Part shown: one piece after another, positions 8,155-17,857 of the stretch | How the letters are laid out: the number at the start of each line of letters is the position of its first letter | How positions within the stretch are numbered: the stretch's first letter is position 1 | Assembly (NCBI RefSeq): GCF_004345825.1 | Contig: NZ_SLXM01000001.1 | Coordinates: 124,001 to 188,000 of the forward strand | DNA: 64,000 nucleotides | Direction of reading: 5' to 3' | Origin: Tenacibaculum skagerrakense | GTDB lineage: Bacteria; Bacteroidota; Bacteroidia; Flavobacteriales; Flavobacteriaceae | Made by a program: the position numbers and the translations under genes | Notes under the pieces: model-generated | Told to the model about the DNA's origin: nothing | Databases searched by the model: none | Seen by the model: only the letters and a program-made list of their open reading frames with translations

Positions 8155-9199
8155 ATCTTCTAAAATATATGTTGCTGGTCATAGAGGATTAGTAGGAAGT
8201 GCAATTGTAAAGAATCTACTAGAAAAAGGATTTACAAATATTGTTACTAGAACACATAAGGAGGTTGACTTAACAAATCAAGAAGCTACAGCAAATTTTT
8301 TCGAAAAAGAACAACCTGAATATGTTTTTTTAGCAGCAGCAAAAGTTGGTGGAATTGTTGCAAATAACACATATCGAGCAGATTTTATTTATGAAAACTT
8401 GATGATTCAAAACAATGTAATTCATCAAAGCTATAAGCATAACGTAAAGAAGTTGCTTTTCTTAGGAAGTACTTGTATTTATCCCAAAAATGCGCCTCAG
8501 CCTTTAAAAGAAGATTCATTACTTACAGATGAATTAGAATATACAAATGAACCTTATGCTATTGCAAAAATTGCCGGTATTAAAATGTGTGAGAGTTACA
8601 ACTTACAATACGGAACGAATTTCATTTCTGTAATGCCAACAAATTTATATGGTCCAAATGATAATTTCGATCTAGAAAAATCACATGTATTACCAGCTTT
8701 AATTCGTAAAATCCATTTAGCAAAATTACTTTCAGAAGGACGAAATGATGAAGTTATACTAAACTTGAATGTCAGTACTATTGATCAAGCCAAGAGTTAT
8801 TTAAAAGGTTTTGGTGTAGGTGAGAATAGTGTTGAAATTTGGGGTTCAGGTAAACCTAAACGTGAATTTTTATGGAGTGAAGATATGGCTGATGCGTGCG
8901 TTCATATCATGAAAAAGGTCGATTTTAATGAAACTATAAAAGGTATTGAAGGAGACATCAAAAACACACACATAAATATTGGTACAGGTAAAGAAATTTC
9001 AATTAAAGAATTAGCTGAATTAATACAAGAAAAAATAGGTTATCAAGGAGCATTAAAGTTCAACACAGATAAACCCGATGGTACAATGAGAAAAGTAACC
9101 GACGTGTCAAAATTAAATAGACTTGGTTGGAAACATTCTGTTGAACTAAATGATGGAATAGACCAATTGTATGGATGGTATTTAAAAAAGAATTATTAA
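8147..9199 (+). CDS. fcl: GDP-L-fucose synthase
   Basis: A 350-residue epimerase/reductase that turns the Gmd product into GDP-L-fucose. Motifs are [10 protein letters not shown] for NADP binding, [13 protein letters not shown], and the YxxxK pair in YAIAKIAG. An insertion of about 35-40 residues around positions 200-240 makes it longer than the E. coli enzyme; I associate this longer form with Bacteroidota. It is the direct partner of gmd (8-base overlap). Confidence 0.95.
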   Translation: MNKSSKIYVAGHRGLVGSAIVKNLLEKGFTNIVTRTHKEVDLTNQEATANFFEKEQPEYVFLAAAKVGGIVANNTYRADFIYENLMIQNNVIHQSYKHNVKKLLFLGSTCIYPKNAPQPLKEDSLLTDELEYTNEPYAIAKIAGIKMCESYNLQYGTNFISVMPTNLYGPNDNFDLEKSHVLPALIRKIHLAKLLSEGRNDEVILNLNVSTIDQAKSYLKGFGVGENSVEIWGSGKPKREFLWSEDMADACVHIMKKVDFNETIKGIEGDIKNTHINIGTGKEISIKELAELIQEKIGYQGALKFNTDKPDGTMRKVTDVSKLNRLGWKHSVELNDGIDQLYGWYLKKNY

Positions 9200-9203
9200 A
9201 AAA

Positions 9204-10076
9204 ATGAATTATAAAAAACCAAGAGTAATAGCGGAAATTGGATGCAATCATAAAGGAGATTTTGATATTGCTATTGAGCTATTAGATTTAGCAAAACAAT
9301 GTGGTGCAGATATAGCTAAATTTCAAAAGAGAAATAATAAAGAGTTATTAACCAAAGAACAGTACGAGGCAAAACATCCAAACCCATCAAATTCTTACGG
9401 AGAAACTTATGGTTTGCATAGAGAGTTTTTGGAGTTTACTGTGGAACAGCATAAAAAGCTAAAAGAATACTGCGATTCTATTAATTTAGAATATTCAACT
9501 TCGGTTTGGGATACTACGTCTGCAAGAGAAATGATAACTTTTAAACCCAATTTATTAAAAGTACCATCAGCATGTAATAATCATTTTGAAATGTTAAAGG
9601 TTCTTAGAGATGAATATGAAGGAGAAGTTCATTTATCTTTTGGAATGACAACTCAGGAAGAGGAAAAGAAAATTATTGAATTTTTTGAAGAAACCAATCA
9701 AGCTAAAAATAGATTGGTTATTTATTCTTGTACTTCAGGATACCCAGTTCCATTCGAAAATGTTTGTTTATTAGAGATTACCCGCTTAAAAATGGAATTT
9801 GGAGACCGTGTAAAAGATATTGGTTTTTCAGGCCATCATTTAGGAATTGCTATTGACAATGCTGCATATACACTTGGAGCAACATGGGTAGAAAGACATT
9901 TTACTAAAGATAGAACTTGGAAAGGAACCGATCATGCTGCTTCTCTAGAGCCAACAGGAATGAGAAAACTTTGTAGAGATTTAAATGCGACATATAAATC
10001 GTTAACTTACAAAGAGTCTGAAATCTTAGAAATTGAACAAGTACAAAGAGATAAACTAAAGTATAGAAAGCAATGA
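9204..10076 (+). CDS. neuB: Nonulosonic (sialic) acid synthase, NeuB family
   Basis: A 290-residue TIM-barrel enzyme of the NeuB family, condensing phosphoenolpyruvate with a hexose or hexosamine to make a nine-carbon acidic sugar. N-terminal IAEIGCNHKGD, the FQKRN segment and GFSGHHLG are family motifs. It lacks the C-terminal SAF (antifreeze-like) domain that takes most NeuB proteins to about 340-360 residues. Spacing to fcl is 4 bases and it overlaps the CMP-sugar synthetase by 4. No NeuC epimerase occurs in the window, so the exact sugar (Neu5Ac, KDN, legionaminic acid) is open. Confidence 0.85.
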   Translation: MNYKKPRVIAEIGCNHKGDFDIAIELLDLAKQCGADIAKFQKRNNKELLTKEQYEAKHPNPSNSYGETYGLHREFLEFTVEQHKKLKEYCDSINLEYSTSVWDTTSAREMITFKPNLLKVPSACNNHFEMLKVLRDEYEGEVHLSFGMTTQEEEKKIIEFFEETNQAKNRLVIYSCTSGYPVPFENVCLLEITRLKMEFGDRVKDIGFSGHHLGIAIDNAAYTLGATWVERHFTKDRTWKGTDHAASLEPTGMRKLCRDLNATYKSLTYKESEILEIEQVQRDKLKYRKQ

Positions 10077-11233
10077 AAACAGTAGCTTTTATTCCTGCAA
10101 GAGGAGGTAGTAAATCGATTCCTTTAAAAAACATCAAAATGTTTTGTGGGAAGCCTTTAATTTACTGGACAATAAAAGCTGCTTGTGAGGTAGAAATAAT
10201 AGATCAGGTTGTAATTGCAACTGATAGTTTAGAAATAGAAACAGTTGTCGATTCATTTGGGTTTGATAAGGTGTCAATTTATAGGAGAGAAGCTAAAAAT
10301 GCTGAAGACACTTCTTCAACTGAAAGTGTAATGTTCGAATATCTATCAAAAGTGAATCTAACAGGTGCAGATAGATTCATATTAATTCAAGCCACTTCAC
10401 CATTGTTAAGAAACAATGATTTAGAAAACGGATTGAATTTAATTTCAAACAAGAGTTATGATTCGGTTTTGTCGTGTGTTCAAAGCAAAAGGTTCTTTTG
10501 GACTTCAGAAGGAAGTCCATTAAATTACGATTTCAAGAATAGACCAAGAAGACAAGATTTTGATGGCTTATTCATGGAAAATGGTGCTTTTTATATTAGT
10601 ACTGTTGGATCTATTATTACACATAAAAATAGGTTGTCTGGAAACATTGGTATTTCTGAAATGCCTGAATATACTGCTGTTGAAATTGATGAGGAAGAAG
10701 ACTGGATTATTGCTGAATCTCTAATGAAGAGATTTGTTTTGAACCCAACTAAAAAAAGCAGTAAAATTAAGTTAGTAATTTCAGATGTAGATGGTGTACT
10801 AACAGATGCAGGAATGTATTATACTGAGGATGGTAATGAAATAAAGAAATTTAATACTCATGATGGGATGGGATTTCAGTTACTTAGGGAAAATGGATTA
10901 AAGACGGGTATTATAACCTCTGAGAATACTGCTATTGTTTCTAATAGAGCTAAAAAATTAAAGGTAGATTATTTATTTCAAGGAAAAAAGCATGGTGGTA
11001 AACTTGACACAGTAATTAAAATTTGTAAAGAAAACAACTACACTCTCGAAGAAGTAGCATATGTTGGTGATGATATAAACTGCTTTGAATTATTAAATAA
11101 TGTTGGTTTAGCTGCTTGTCCTGCAAATGCTGTTCAAAAAATCAAACAAATACAAGGAATTGTCCATTTAAATAAAAGAGGTGGAGAAGGTGTATTTAGA
11201 GAGTTTGTTGAAATGATTTTGTCAAATAGATAG
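10073..11233 (+). CDS. neuA: Bifunctional CMP-nonulosonate synthetase and HAD phosphatase
   Basis: 386 residues in two domains. The first (about 1-225) is a cytidylyltransferase with the nucleotide-binding motif FIPARGGSKSIPLKN and activates the sugar to its CMP form. The second (about 235-386) is a HAD phosphatase of the KdsC/YrbI type with DVDGVLTDA, a TSEN segment and VGDDINC. The fusion suggests that a phosphorylated acid (such as a 9-phosphate) is dephosphorylated and then activated by one protein. It overlaps neuB by 4 bases. Confidence 0.88.
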   Translation: MKTVAFIPARGGSKSIPLKNIKMFCGKPLIYWTIKAACEVEIIDQVVIATDSLEIETVVDSFGFDKVSIYRREAKNAEDTSSTESVMFEYLSKVNLTGADRFILIQATSPLLRNNDLENGLNLISNKSYDSVLSCVQSKRFFWTSEGSPLNYDFKNRPRRQDFDGLFMENGAFYISTVGSIITHKNRLSGNIGISEMPEYTAVEIDEEEDWIIAESLMKRFVLNPTKKSSKIKLVISDVDGVLTDAGMYYTEDGNEIKKFNTHDGMGFQLLRENGLKTGIITSENTAIVSNRAKKLKVDYLFQGKKHGGKLDTVIKICKENNYTLEEVAYVGDDINCFELLNNVGLAACPANAVQKIKQIQGIVHLNKRGGEGVFREFVEMILSNR

Positions 11234-11271
11234 TATAAAAATGTTGAGTGAATTCTATTAAAAGGGAATAA

Positions 11272-12600
11272 ATGGGGTATTACATTAGGAAAGAATTGTT
11301 GTATAGAAGTTTGTTTATATTTCTTCTAGTATGCTCTATTTGGTTAACAGTAAGTTGTTTTTTGTTTTTTAGGTTTGATGCTCCACTGAATTTTTCACAT
11401 TCTTCTATTGTGATTTCAGGAATAGTGCTGTTATTTATTTTTAGAGATTCTCTTTCATTTAAAAAGCCGCATTTTTTCTTAATAGTATTTTTTCTTTCAA
11501 TATTACTTTTATCTATAGTAAAGTTCTTTTTTATTGAAAATGTAACACTCAGACATTCTCATTGGGTGTGGAATAATATGGTTAAGAGTAAGGCATATGT
11601 TACATTTAATTCATATTACCTCTTTTTTAAAGAGTTCTTTCATTTAATTTTTCTTCTTATTACCTTGATTGTATCGTCAATAGTAATTAAGAAAAGTAAC
11701 TTAGAGTTTGATAAATTTAAGTTTACTCTTCAAAAATACCTGTATTATCTGGTTGTTTTTTACTTAATTATATATGGTGTTTTCTTTATATATGAAGATG
11801 TTATATATTTATTTGGAACTAATAGATACAATGGGTTTAGATCATTTACTGCAGTTCCTGGACAAAATTTTCTAGAAATCTTTCCGTATCGCTTAGGTAT
11901 AACTCATACAGAGCCCTCTTTTTCAGGTTTATATGTGCTTATTTTTACTCCCTTAATCTTTCTGAAATCTAAATATTCAAAAAGATTAAAAATATTAGTC
12001 CCTTTATTTTTTTTGTTTAATTCTTCAAAATATGTGCTAGCTGTTACTGCAGTGGCAATATTAGTTTGGTTGATTATATATCTCTATAAAATAAGCAGGA
12101 AAAACGGACACAAAATATTAGGGTATATTTCTTTATTTCTATTTGTAAACCTTATTCTTTTGTATAGAATTTATGATGATAAGATACTTGAAATATTAAA
12201 TGGTTATTCTGGATATAGTCGTTTATTCTCAATCTTCTCTGGACTTTATTTTTTCATTCAGAATATATTTTTTGGTACAGGAATTGGGCAGTTTCCTATA
12301 CATTTCATTAATACTTTTGAAGGCTCAACTTATTTAGAAAATATACTTATTATCAATCCATCTGCTCAAAGTATGTTTGTTTCTGGTTTAGCTGAATTTG
12401 GGATTATATATATGGTTTTCATCGCCTTTATAATTTACTTCTTGTATAAGTCATATCAAAGAGATGTATTTTTGTTTTATTGTTCCTTAATTCTGATTTT
12501 TAACTTTAATGCAAGTGCTGGTAATGGGTTTAACATGATCTATTACTGGGTATTGCTTATTTTCTTTTCATATTATGCTTGGGAGACTAAAAAGACTTGA
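11272..12600 (+). CDS. Polytopic membrane protein, Wzy-type polysaccharide polymerase candidate
   Basis: 442 residues, mostly hydrophobic, with about ten or more membrane segments and periplasmic loops, including one with GTNRYNGFR and GITHTEPSFSG. Its size, topology and location between sugar-activation genes and a flippase fit an O-unit polymerase (Wzy). Wzy proteins share little sequence, so this is by topology and context. The gene is very AT-rich, as is usual for such genes. It overlaps the next membrane-protein gene by 26 bases. Confidence 0.6.
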   Translation: MGYYIRKELLYRSLFIFLLVCSIWLTVSCFLFFRFDAPLNFSHSSIVISGIVLLFIFRDSLSFKKPHFFLIVFFLSILLLSIVKFFFIENVTLRHSHWVWNNMVKSKAYVTFNSYYLFFKEFFHLIFLLITLIVSSIVIKKSNLEFDKFKFTLQKYLYYLVVFYLIIYGVFFIYEDVIYLFGTNRYNGFRSFTAVPGQNFLEIFPYRLGITHTEPSFSGLYVLIFTPLIFLKSKYSKRLKILVPLFFLFNSSKYVLAVTAVAILVWLIIYLYKISRKNGHKILGYISLFLFVNLILLYRIYDDKILEILNGYSGYSRLFSIFSGLYFFIQNIFFGTGIGQFPIHFINTFEGSTYLENILIINPSAQSMFVSGLAEFGIIYMVFIAFIIYFLYKSYQRDVFLFYCSLILIFNFNASAGNGFNMIYYWVLLIFFSYYAWETKKT

Positions 12601-13765
12601 TATTAGTGATATTGTAGGTTTTTCTCTATTGCTTCTTATTTTTAGTAAGAAGTTAAATTCATTATCAATAATAGTAACAATTTTGTTTGTTATTTATTCT
12701 ATTGTAAAGAACAAAACCGAAGCTAATAAAAACCATAAGTCGAAGCATATTTTTATTATGTACTTTGCCTTAATACTAGTGTCTTTAATTTGGACTCATA
12801 ATTTTGAAAAGGGAATTAAAGAGATTGAAAAGAGTTTATCCTTGTTGATATTTCCTTTAATTTTTCTCTACTATCGAGTTCAAATTAATTTAAAAAAAAT
12901 CTTTCATTACCTCGTAGTAGGAACCCTATCTGCCTTTCTTTTTTGTTTAATTTATGCATACATATTAGCCTATAAAACTGGAGATATTTGGACGCCTTTT
13001 AGATATTTTAACTTTACTGGATCTATTGGAATTCATCCAGGTTATTTATCAATGTATCTTGTTGTCTCCGTTCTGTTTTTAATAGAACAGTTTTTTAAAT
13101 CAGAAAGTAAGAAGAAGAAATACATTTATGGAGTATTAATAGTTTGTAGTTTTTTTTCAATCCTTTACATAGGAACTAAATCTACATTTTTTATTCTGAT
13201 TTTTGTTTTTGTTTTTTATATAATCAAGCAAACTAATAAAAAGAGAGAGCTTTTTAAGTATTTGTTATTATTTATGATAGCACTTACAGTTATAGGTTTT
13301 ATTTTTTATAATATTTCTTATGGTTTTAGAACTCGAATAGTTTTCTTATTGAATGGTAAGTTTCACAACCTAGGTGAACGGTACGAAATTTATAAAGGAA
13401 TGATTAATATTATTCAAAACAATCCATTAATACATTTTATCGGCTTAGGAGCAGGAAGTTCTCAAGAATTTCTTTTGAATTATTATTCTGACCATAACTT
13501 AAGCGAGCATTTACAAAAAGGTTTAGGGACACATAATGCATATTTTAAAGCATATCTAGAACAAGGTTTTTTAGGATTAATCTTTTTGCTGATTCTTTTT
13601 CAGGGACTTAGAAAAAAATATTTTACTAAAGATATTACCTACTTTCTGTTTTCATTTGCGTTTTTTTCTTTTGGTTTAATCGAGCATTTTCTTGATTTAC
13701 AACATGGTGTTGTGTTTTTTTCTATGTTTAATGTTTTGTTTTATAAAAAGAATAATGGATTATAA
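12575..13765 (+). CDS. O-antigen ligase / polymerase family membrane protein (Wzy_C type)
   Basis: A 396-residue membrane protein with many hydrophobic helices. The loop with GLGAGSSQEF followed by GTHNAYFKAYLEQGFLG is the Wzy_C/WaaL signature, with the conserved His-Asn motif expected in the large periplasmic loop. Members join O-antigen to lipid A core or polymerise O-units. With a second Wzy-like protein directly upstream, one may be polymerase and the other ligase; which is which cannot be told from sequence. Confidence 0.72.
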   Translation: MLGRLKRLDISDIVGFSLLLLIFSKKLNSLSIIVTILFVIYSIVKNKTEANKNHKSKHIFIMYFALILVSLIWTHNFEKGIKEIEKSLSLLIFPLIFLYYRVQINLKKIFHYLVVGTLSAFLFCLIYAYILAYKTGDIWTPFRYFNFTGSIGIHPGYLSMYLVVSVLFLIEQFFKSESKKKKYIYGVLIVCSFFSILYIGTKSTFFILIFVFVFYIIKQTNKKRELFKYLLLFMIALTVIGFIFYNISYGFRTRIVFLLNGKFHNLGERYEIYKGMINIIQNNPLIHFIGLGAGSSQEFLLNYYSDHNLSEHLQKGLGTHNAYFKAYLEQGFLGLIFLLILFQGLRKKYFTKDITYFLFSFAFFSFGLIEHFLDLQHGVVFFSMFNVLFYKKNNGL

Positions 13766-14837
13766 TAGAATATTTAAGAAGATAACGTATAATGAAAGTA
13801 TATACTATTCAGAAATAGGATATACTATTTCATTTATTAAAAGGCTAAAGTTTAACGTTCTATTGTTCATGTTTTCAGTTTTAGTTTTCTTTTTATCTTT
13901 TATTAAAAGAAATAGAAGAAAAAACGGTGTTATTGGAATTTCTTGGAATCCACTGCATGTAAAGAAAATAAAAAAGGTTAATAATTCAATTGAGGTATTA
14001 GATATTTCAAACAACAATTTATTTAGTTTTAATAATCTACTTTTTCTAAGTAACGTTAATTTCTTTAAGGTTTTTATAAACGCATTGAAATTGAAAGATT
14101 ACACAAAGTCTAAACATAATTATAACTCTTTTTTTTATAAAATTTATGTTATTATCTTTTTAGATGCTCTCAAAAAACACACAGAAAAAGTAAATGAGAT
14201 TTTTATTTCTGGTCATTTTGATAGACTTACTACAATTGTAAATGAAGTTTGTTTGTTAAACAACATCAAACTAAATATTATTCAACATGGAAGTATTCAG
14301 ATATTTAAAAATAAATTAATTCCCAATAAAATTGTATTAGGAGATATTTATTATTCATATGATTTTTCCAAACCTTTTTTTGAAACCTTCTTAAATATTG
14401 AAAAGGATGTGTCTTTTTATAAAGTACCTACAGAAAATAATTTGAAGCTATATAATCATGATAAGCTACCATCAGGTAAAAAAATAATAGTATTTGGGTG
14501 CCAAGATGCTAAACCTTATCACAATGTGACAATTATCAATTTTTTAGTTAAAAAATATAAAGACTGTCTGATTTATGTTATTCCACACCCTAGAGAAAAC
14601 ATGTCTTTCTATTCAAAAAAGTATAAATCTTTTGCAAATGTTATTGTTTCTAAAGACAAACCAGAAAATATAGTTCTATTTATTTCGCGCTTTTCAACCT
14701 TAGGAATAGAGTATGAGGAAAGAGGTATAAAAACAGTATTTATTAATTTGGATAAAGTAAATATGGATTTTTTCTCCTCAAATAAATATGAAGTATTTAA
14801 AAGTTTAAAGGATTTTGAAAGTGAAGTTAGGATATAA
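13755..14837 (+). CDS. Putative glycosyltransferase with HP motif (sialyltransferase-like)
   Basis: 360 residues from the ATG at 13755 (the open frame extends upstream to 13692 inside the previous gene). It has an N-terminal hydrophobic stretch, then a GT-B-like pattern with ISGHFDRLT, IIQHGSIQ, VFGCQD, VIPHPREN and ISRFSTLGIEYE. The HP motif and the downstream serine-rich segment recall bacterial sialyltransferases (families GT38, GT52 and GT80), fitting the nearby NeuB and NeuA. The family assignment is inference. It overlaps the previous gene by 11 bases and the next by 23. Confidence 0.5.
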   Translation: MDYNRIFKKITYNESIYYSEIGYTISFIKRLKFNVLLFMFSVLVFFLSFIKRNRRKNGVIGISWNPLHVKKIKKVNNSIEVLDISNNNLFSFNNLLFLSNVNFFKVFINALKLKDYTKSKHNYNSFFYKIYVIIFLDALKKHTEKVNEIFISGHFDRLTTIVNEVCLLNNIKLNIIQHGSIQIFKNKLIPNKIVLGDIYYSYDFSKPFFETFLNIEKDVSFYKVPTENNLKLYNHDKLPSGKKIIVFGCQDAKPYHNVTIINFLVKKYKDCLIYVIPHPRENMSFYSKKYKSFANVIVSKDKPENIVLFISRFSTLGIEYEERGIKTVFINLDKVNMDFFSSNKYEVFKSLKDFESEVRI

Positions 14838-16101
14838 GAAGCACCTATCTGTATTTATTTTTTATTCACTAGCGAATGCTTTGAATAAAGGATTAAGTAT
14901 TTTAGCATTACCAATTCTTAGTGGATTTTTATCTATTGATGAGTTCGGAATTTGGAGTTTATCACATGTTTCACTCGTGGTAATTGCTCCTTTAATTTCA
15001 TTTAATGGATATGCTTCTATTTTAAGAGAAGGGGTAGGAAACAAAGAACTTGCTTGGAGTGTTTTAAAAAAATACTTAAAAGTTACATTGTTAATTTCTC
15101 TACCAATAGTTTTACTCGGTGCTTTTTATTTTTATAGCTGGATTTTTCTTACTCTTTTGTTAGCTTCAGCAGAAGCATTTCAGACACTTTTGCTAGGTTG
15201 GTATAGGTCACAAGATAAGCATATTAGCTATTTTCTAATTTCCTTAATTAAAATTACTTCAATAGTTTTAGCTATTTATTTGTTGAACGATGTCAATTTA
15301 ATCTCTATTCTCCAATATCAATTATATATCTCAACTACATTACTTTTATTTTTCTTGATTATGATATTGTTACAAAACAACAAACTAGTTGGGGTTGATT
15401 TTAATGTAAGAGATATTTTTGTTTTTTCGATACTCTTAATTCCTCACAATGTTTCTTTATGGATATTAAGTAGCTCAGATAGGTTTATCATAAAATCACT
15501 AGTTGGTGAGTATTTATTAGGTATCTACAGTATTTGTTATTCAATAGGATTAGTTATAATGTTACTAAATACAGGAATAGCTATGGTTTTACCCAATTAT
15601 ATTATAAAAAGCTATACAATTTACATGAAGAAATCTGTAAGATTTAAGCTAATAATAGCTTATAGTTTTTTGGTGATGATTTTAAATATTTTAATATTTA
15701 TTACTGTAAAGTATTTTAAAAATTATTTCGAGTTTTTGCAGCCTTTAACAAATGAGTTCACTAGTGTTATTTTATGGGTAATAAATGGTCTGTATTTACT
15801 TGGAATTTACTACTTCTATTCAAACATTTTATTCTATCAAAGGAAAGCAAAACTTATTTCAGGTTCTACATTAACAGTTGGATTAATAAATATAGGATTA
15901 ACGTTATTTTTTGTTCCTACATATGGTATTTTTGGAGCAGCAATTACTACTTTTATTTCCTATTTAATTTATCTAATATTCGTTTTTTATTTTGCGCAAA
16001 CTATTGAAAAGAAATTAAGGCAAGACATATTACCATTATCTCTTTTAATTATAGTAACATTAGTTGTTAACTATGGATTTTTTAATTTTATACACTCTTA
16101 A
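14815..16101 (+). CDS. wzx: Polysaccharide flippase, Wzx/MATE-like
   Basis: 428 residues with about 12-14 membrane helices, opening with the typical flippase start YSLANALNKGLSILALPILSGFLS and an FGIWSL segment. It would flip undecaprenyl-linked repeat units across the inner membrane. The start codon is TTG at 14815 (GTG at 14821 is the alternative), inside the end of the preceding glycosyltransferase gene, consistent with translational coupling. Confidence 0.82.
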   Translation: MKVKLGYKKHLSVFIFYSLANALNKGLSILALPILSGFLSIDEFGIWSLSHVSLVVIAPLISFNGYASILREGVGNKELAWSVLKKYLKVTLLISLPIVLLGAFYFYSWIFLTLLLASAEAFQTLLLGWYRSQDKHISYFLISLIKITSIVLAIYLLNDVNLISILQYQLYISTTLLLFFLIMILLQNNKLVGVDFNVRDIFVFSILLIPHNVSLWILSSSDRFIIKSLVGEYLLGIYSICYSIGLVIMLLNTGIAMVLPNYIIKSYTIYMKKSVRFKLIIAYSFLVMILNILIFITVKYFKNYFEFLQPLTNEFTSVILWVINGLYLLGIYYFYSNILFYQRKAKLISGSTLTVGLINIGLTLFFVPTYGIFGAAITTFISYLIYLIFVFYFAQTIEKKLRQDILPLSLLIIVTLVVNYGFFNFIHS

Positions 16102-16112
16102 GGATAAATTCA

Positions 16113-16652
16113 ATGCAAGATTTAAGCACATTTAAATTACCTCCAAATTTTAGAGGTAAAAACCCTTTTATAGTTCAGTTTTGGTGGATTGTGCAAGGAC
16201 TGTTTTTTAGAACTTCTCCTCAGTTTCTATATGGCTGGAGACGTTTTTTGTTGCGTATGTTTGGAGCTCAAATAGGAAAAAATGTAATTATAAGACCAAC
16301 AGTAAGAGTTACATATCCATGGAAATTAAAAATTGGAGATTATTCTTGGATTGGAGATGATGTAGTTTTATATAATTTAGGAAATATTACAATTGGGAGC
16401 AATACTGTAATTTCACAAAAATCATATATCTGTACAGGTTCTCATGATTATTCTGAGAGTTCTTTTCCAATTTATGCTAAAGATATTAATATTGAAGATG
16501 AATGCTGGCTAGCGACAGATGTATTTGTAGCTCCCGGAATTACAATAGGAAAACAATCTGTTGTAGGTTCTAGAAGTAGTGTTTATAAAAATATTCCAGC
16601 AGGAAAAATAGCATACGGTAATCCTGCTAAAATTGTAAAAGGCAGAAATTAA
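16113..16652 (+). CDS. WcaF-like hexapeptide-repeat acyltransferase
   Basis: 179 residues. The C-terminal two thirds form a left-handed beta-helix with repeats such as IGKNVI, IGDYSW, IGSNTV and IGKQSVVGSRSSV. CTGSHDYSESSFP matches the WcaF/colanic-acid acetyltransferase group, which acetylates sugars of exopolysaccharides using acetyl-CoA. It lies 11 bases after the flippase gene. The exact sugar is unknown. Confidence 0.82.
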   Translation: MQDLSTFKLPPNFRGKNPFIVQFWWIVQGLFFRTSPQFLYGWRRFLLRMFGAQIGKNVIIRPTVRVTYPWKLKIGDYSWIGDDVVLYNLGNITIGSNTVISQKSYICTGSHDYSESSFPIYAKDINIEDECWLATDVFVAPGITIGKQSVVGSRSSVYKNIPAGKIAYGNPAKIVKGRN

Positions 16653-16677
16653 TTCCCGTATATTTAAAATTTGTAAG

Positions 16678-17850
16678 TTGACTAATAAACAAGTTAATAT
16701 AACTATAATTACTCCTTTCTTTTTCCCTGAACCTATTTCTACAGGGAAATTTAATACCGAAATGGCTTTAGCATTAAAAGAAAGAGGTCACAAGGTAAAG
16801 GTATTGTGTTTTCATCCATTTTATCCTAGTTGGAAAATACAGAAAAGTACTGAGAGTCTTGAAGGAATAGAAATCATAAGAGGAGGAAAATTTTTAAAAT
16901 TCACTACTAATGCTACTATCCGAAGGGTAATTTTAGAACTTAGTTTTACTTTTTTCTTATTGAGAAATATATCCAAACTACGAGGTAATACGGATATTAT
17001 TATTCCTGTTTTCCCACCTAGTTTAGGTTTTTTGGTGGCAAAATTATTTCTTAAGAAGAAAACACAAAAAGTGGGAATGGTTCATGATTTACAAGAAATA
17101 TATGCAAATCAGAAAAAAAGTTTGTTGAGTAAAATCATATCAAAATCAATTCATTTTGTAGAAAAAGGATGTTATCAATCTTGTGATTCGTTAATCTTTC
17201 TTTCACAAGAAATGAAAGATACTGCTCAAGAAATTTACAAATTATCACCTTCTAAATTAAGAGTACAATATCCATTTATAACTATTGATTCAGAAAGTAA
17301 TACAAACGATTTAGAAGAAATTTTACCTGCTACTTTTAAGCACATTGTATATTCAGGTGCGTTAGGTGAGAAACAATATCCAAAAGGATTGTATGAGTTA
17401 TTTGATTTTTGTAGTAAATCGATAGATGGAGTTATGTTTCATGTTTTTTCACAAGGAAGTTATTTCGAAGAACTAAAAGAACAAAACAATAATGATAAAA
17501 TCAAGTTTCATCCTTTAGTTCCTAAGAAAAATATAGAAGAATTATATCGAAGAAGTTATGTTCAGGTAGTACCACAATTACCAGGAACATCTAAAGGTTC
17601 GCTTCCTTCTAAACTCCCAAATTTATTAGTTAGTGGAGTAAATGTAGTATGTATAACAGACCAAGGAAGTGAAATAGAAGAGTTATTTAAAAAAAATAAC
17701 TTTAAAACAATAATAACATCTTGGGATAGAGAAAAAATTAAAGATATCTTTGAGACGTTGTTACAACAAGAAAAACGAAATGAAAATCAAATAGAAATAA
17801 GCAAGAACTTATTTTTAATTGATTCCATGATAGATAAAATATTAAATTGA
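16678..17850 (+). CDS. Glycosyltransferase family 4 (WcaI/WbuB-like)
   Basis: 390 residues beginning at TTG (16678). The first strand reads NITIITPFFFPEPISTGKF, the usual GT4 opening, so the TTG start is preferred to the internal ATG near 16762. The C-terminal GT-B domain has IVYSGALGEKQYPKG and PSKLPNLLVSGV, where the nucleotide sugar binds. It resembles WcaI/WbuB-type transferases that build exopolysaccharide repeat units. It is followed after 7 bases by the initiating transferase. Confidence 0.82.
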   Translation: MTNKQVNITIITPFFFPEPISTGKFNTEMALALKERGHKVKVLCFHPFYPSWKIQKSTESLEGIEIIRGGKFLKFTTNATIRRVILELSFTFFLLRNISKLRGNTDIIIPVFPPSLGFLVAKLFLKKKTQKVGMVHDLQEIYANQKKSLLSKIISKSIHFVEKGCYQSCDSLIFLSQEMKDTAQEIYKLSPSKLRVQYPFITIDSESNTNDLEEILPATFKHIVYSGALGEKQYPKGLYELFDFCSKSIDGVMFHVFSQGSYFEELKEQNNNDKIKFHPLVPKKNIEELYRRSYVQVVPQLPGTSKGSLPSKLPNLLVSGVNVVCITDQGSEIEELFKKNNFKTIITSWDREKIKDIFETLLQQEKRNENQIEISKNLFLIDSMIDKILN

Positions 17851-17857
17851 TTAAAAG

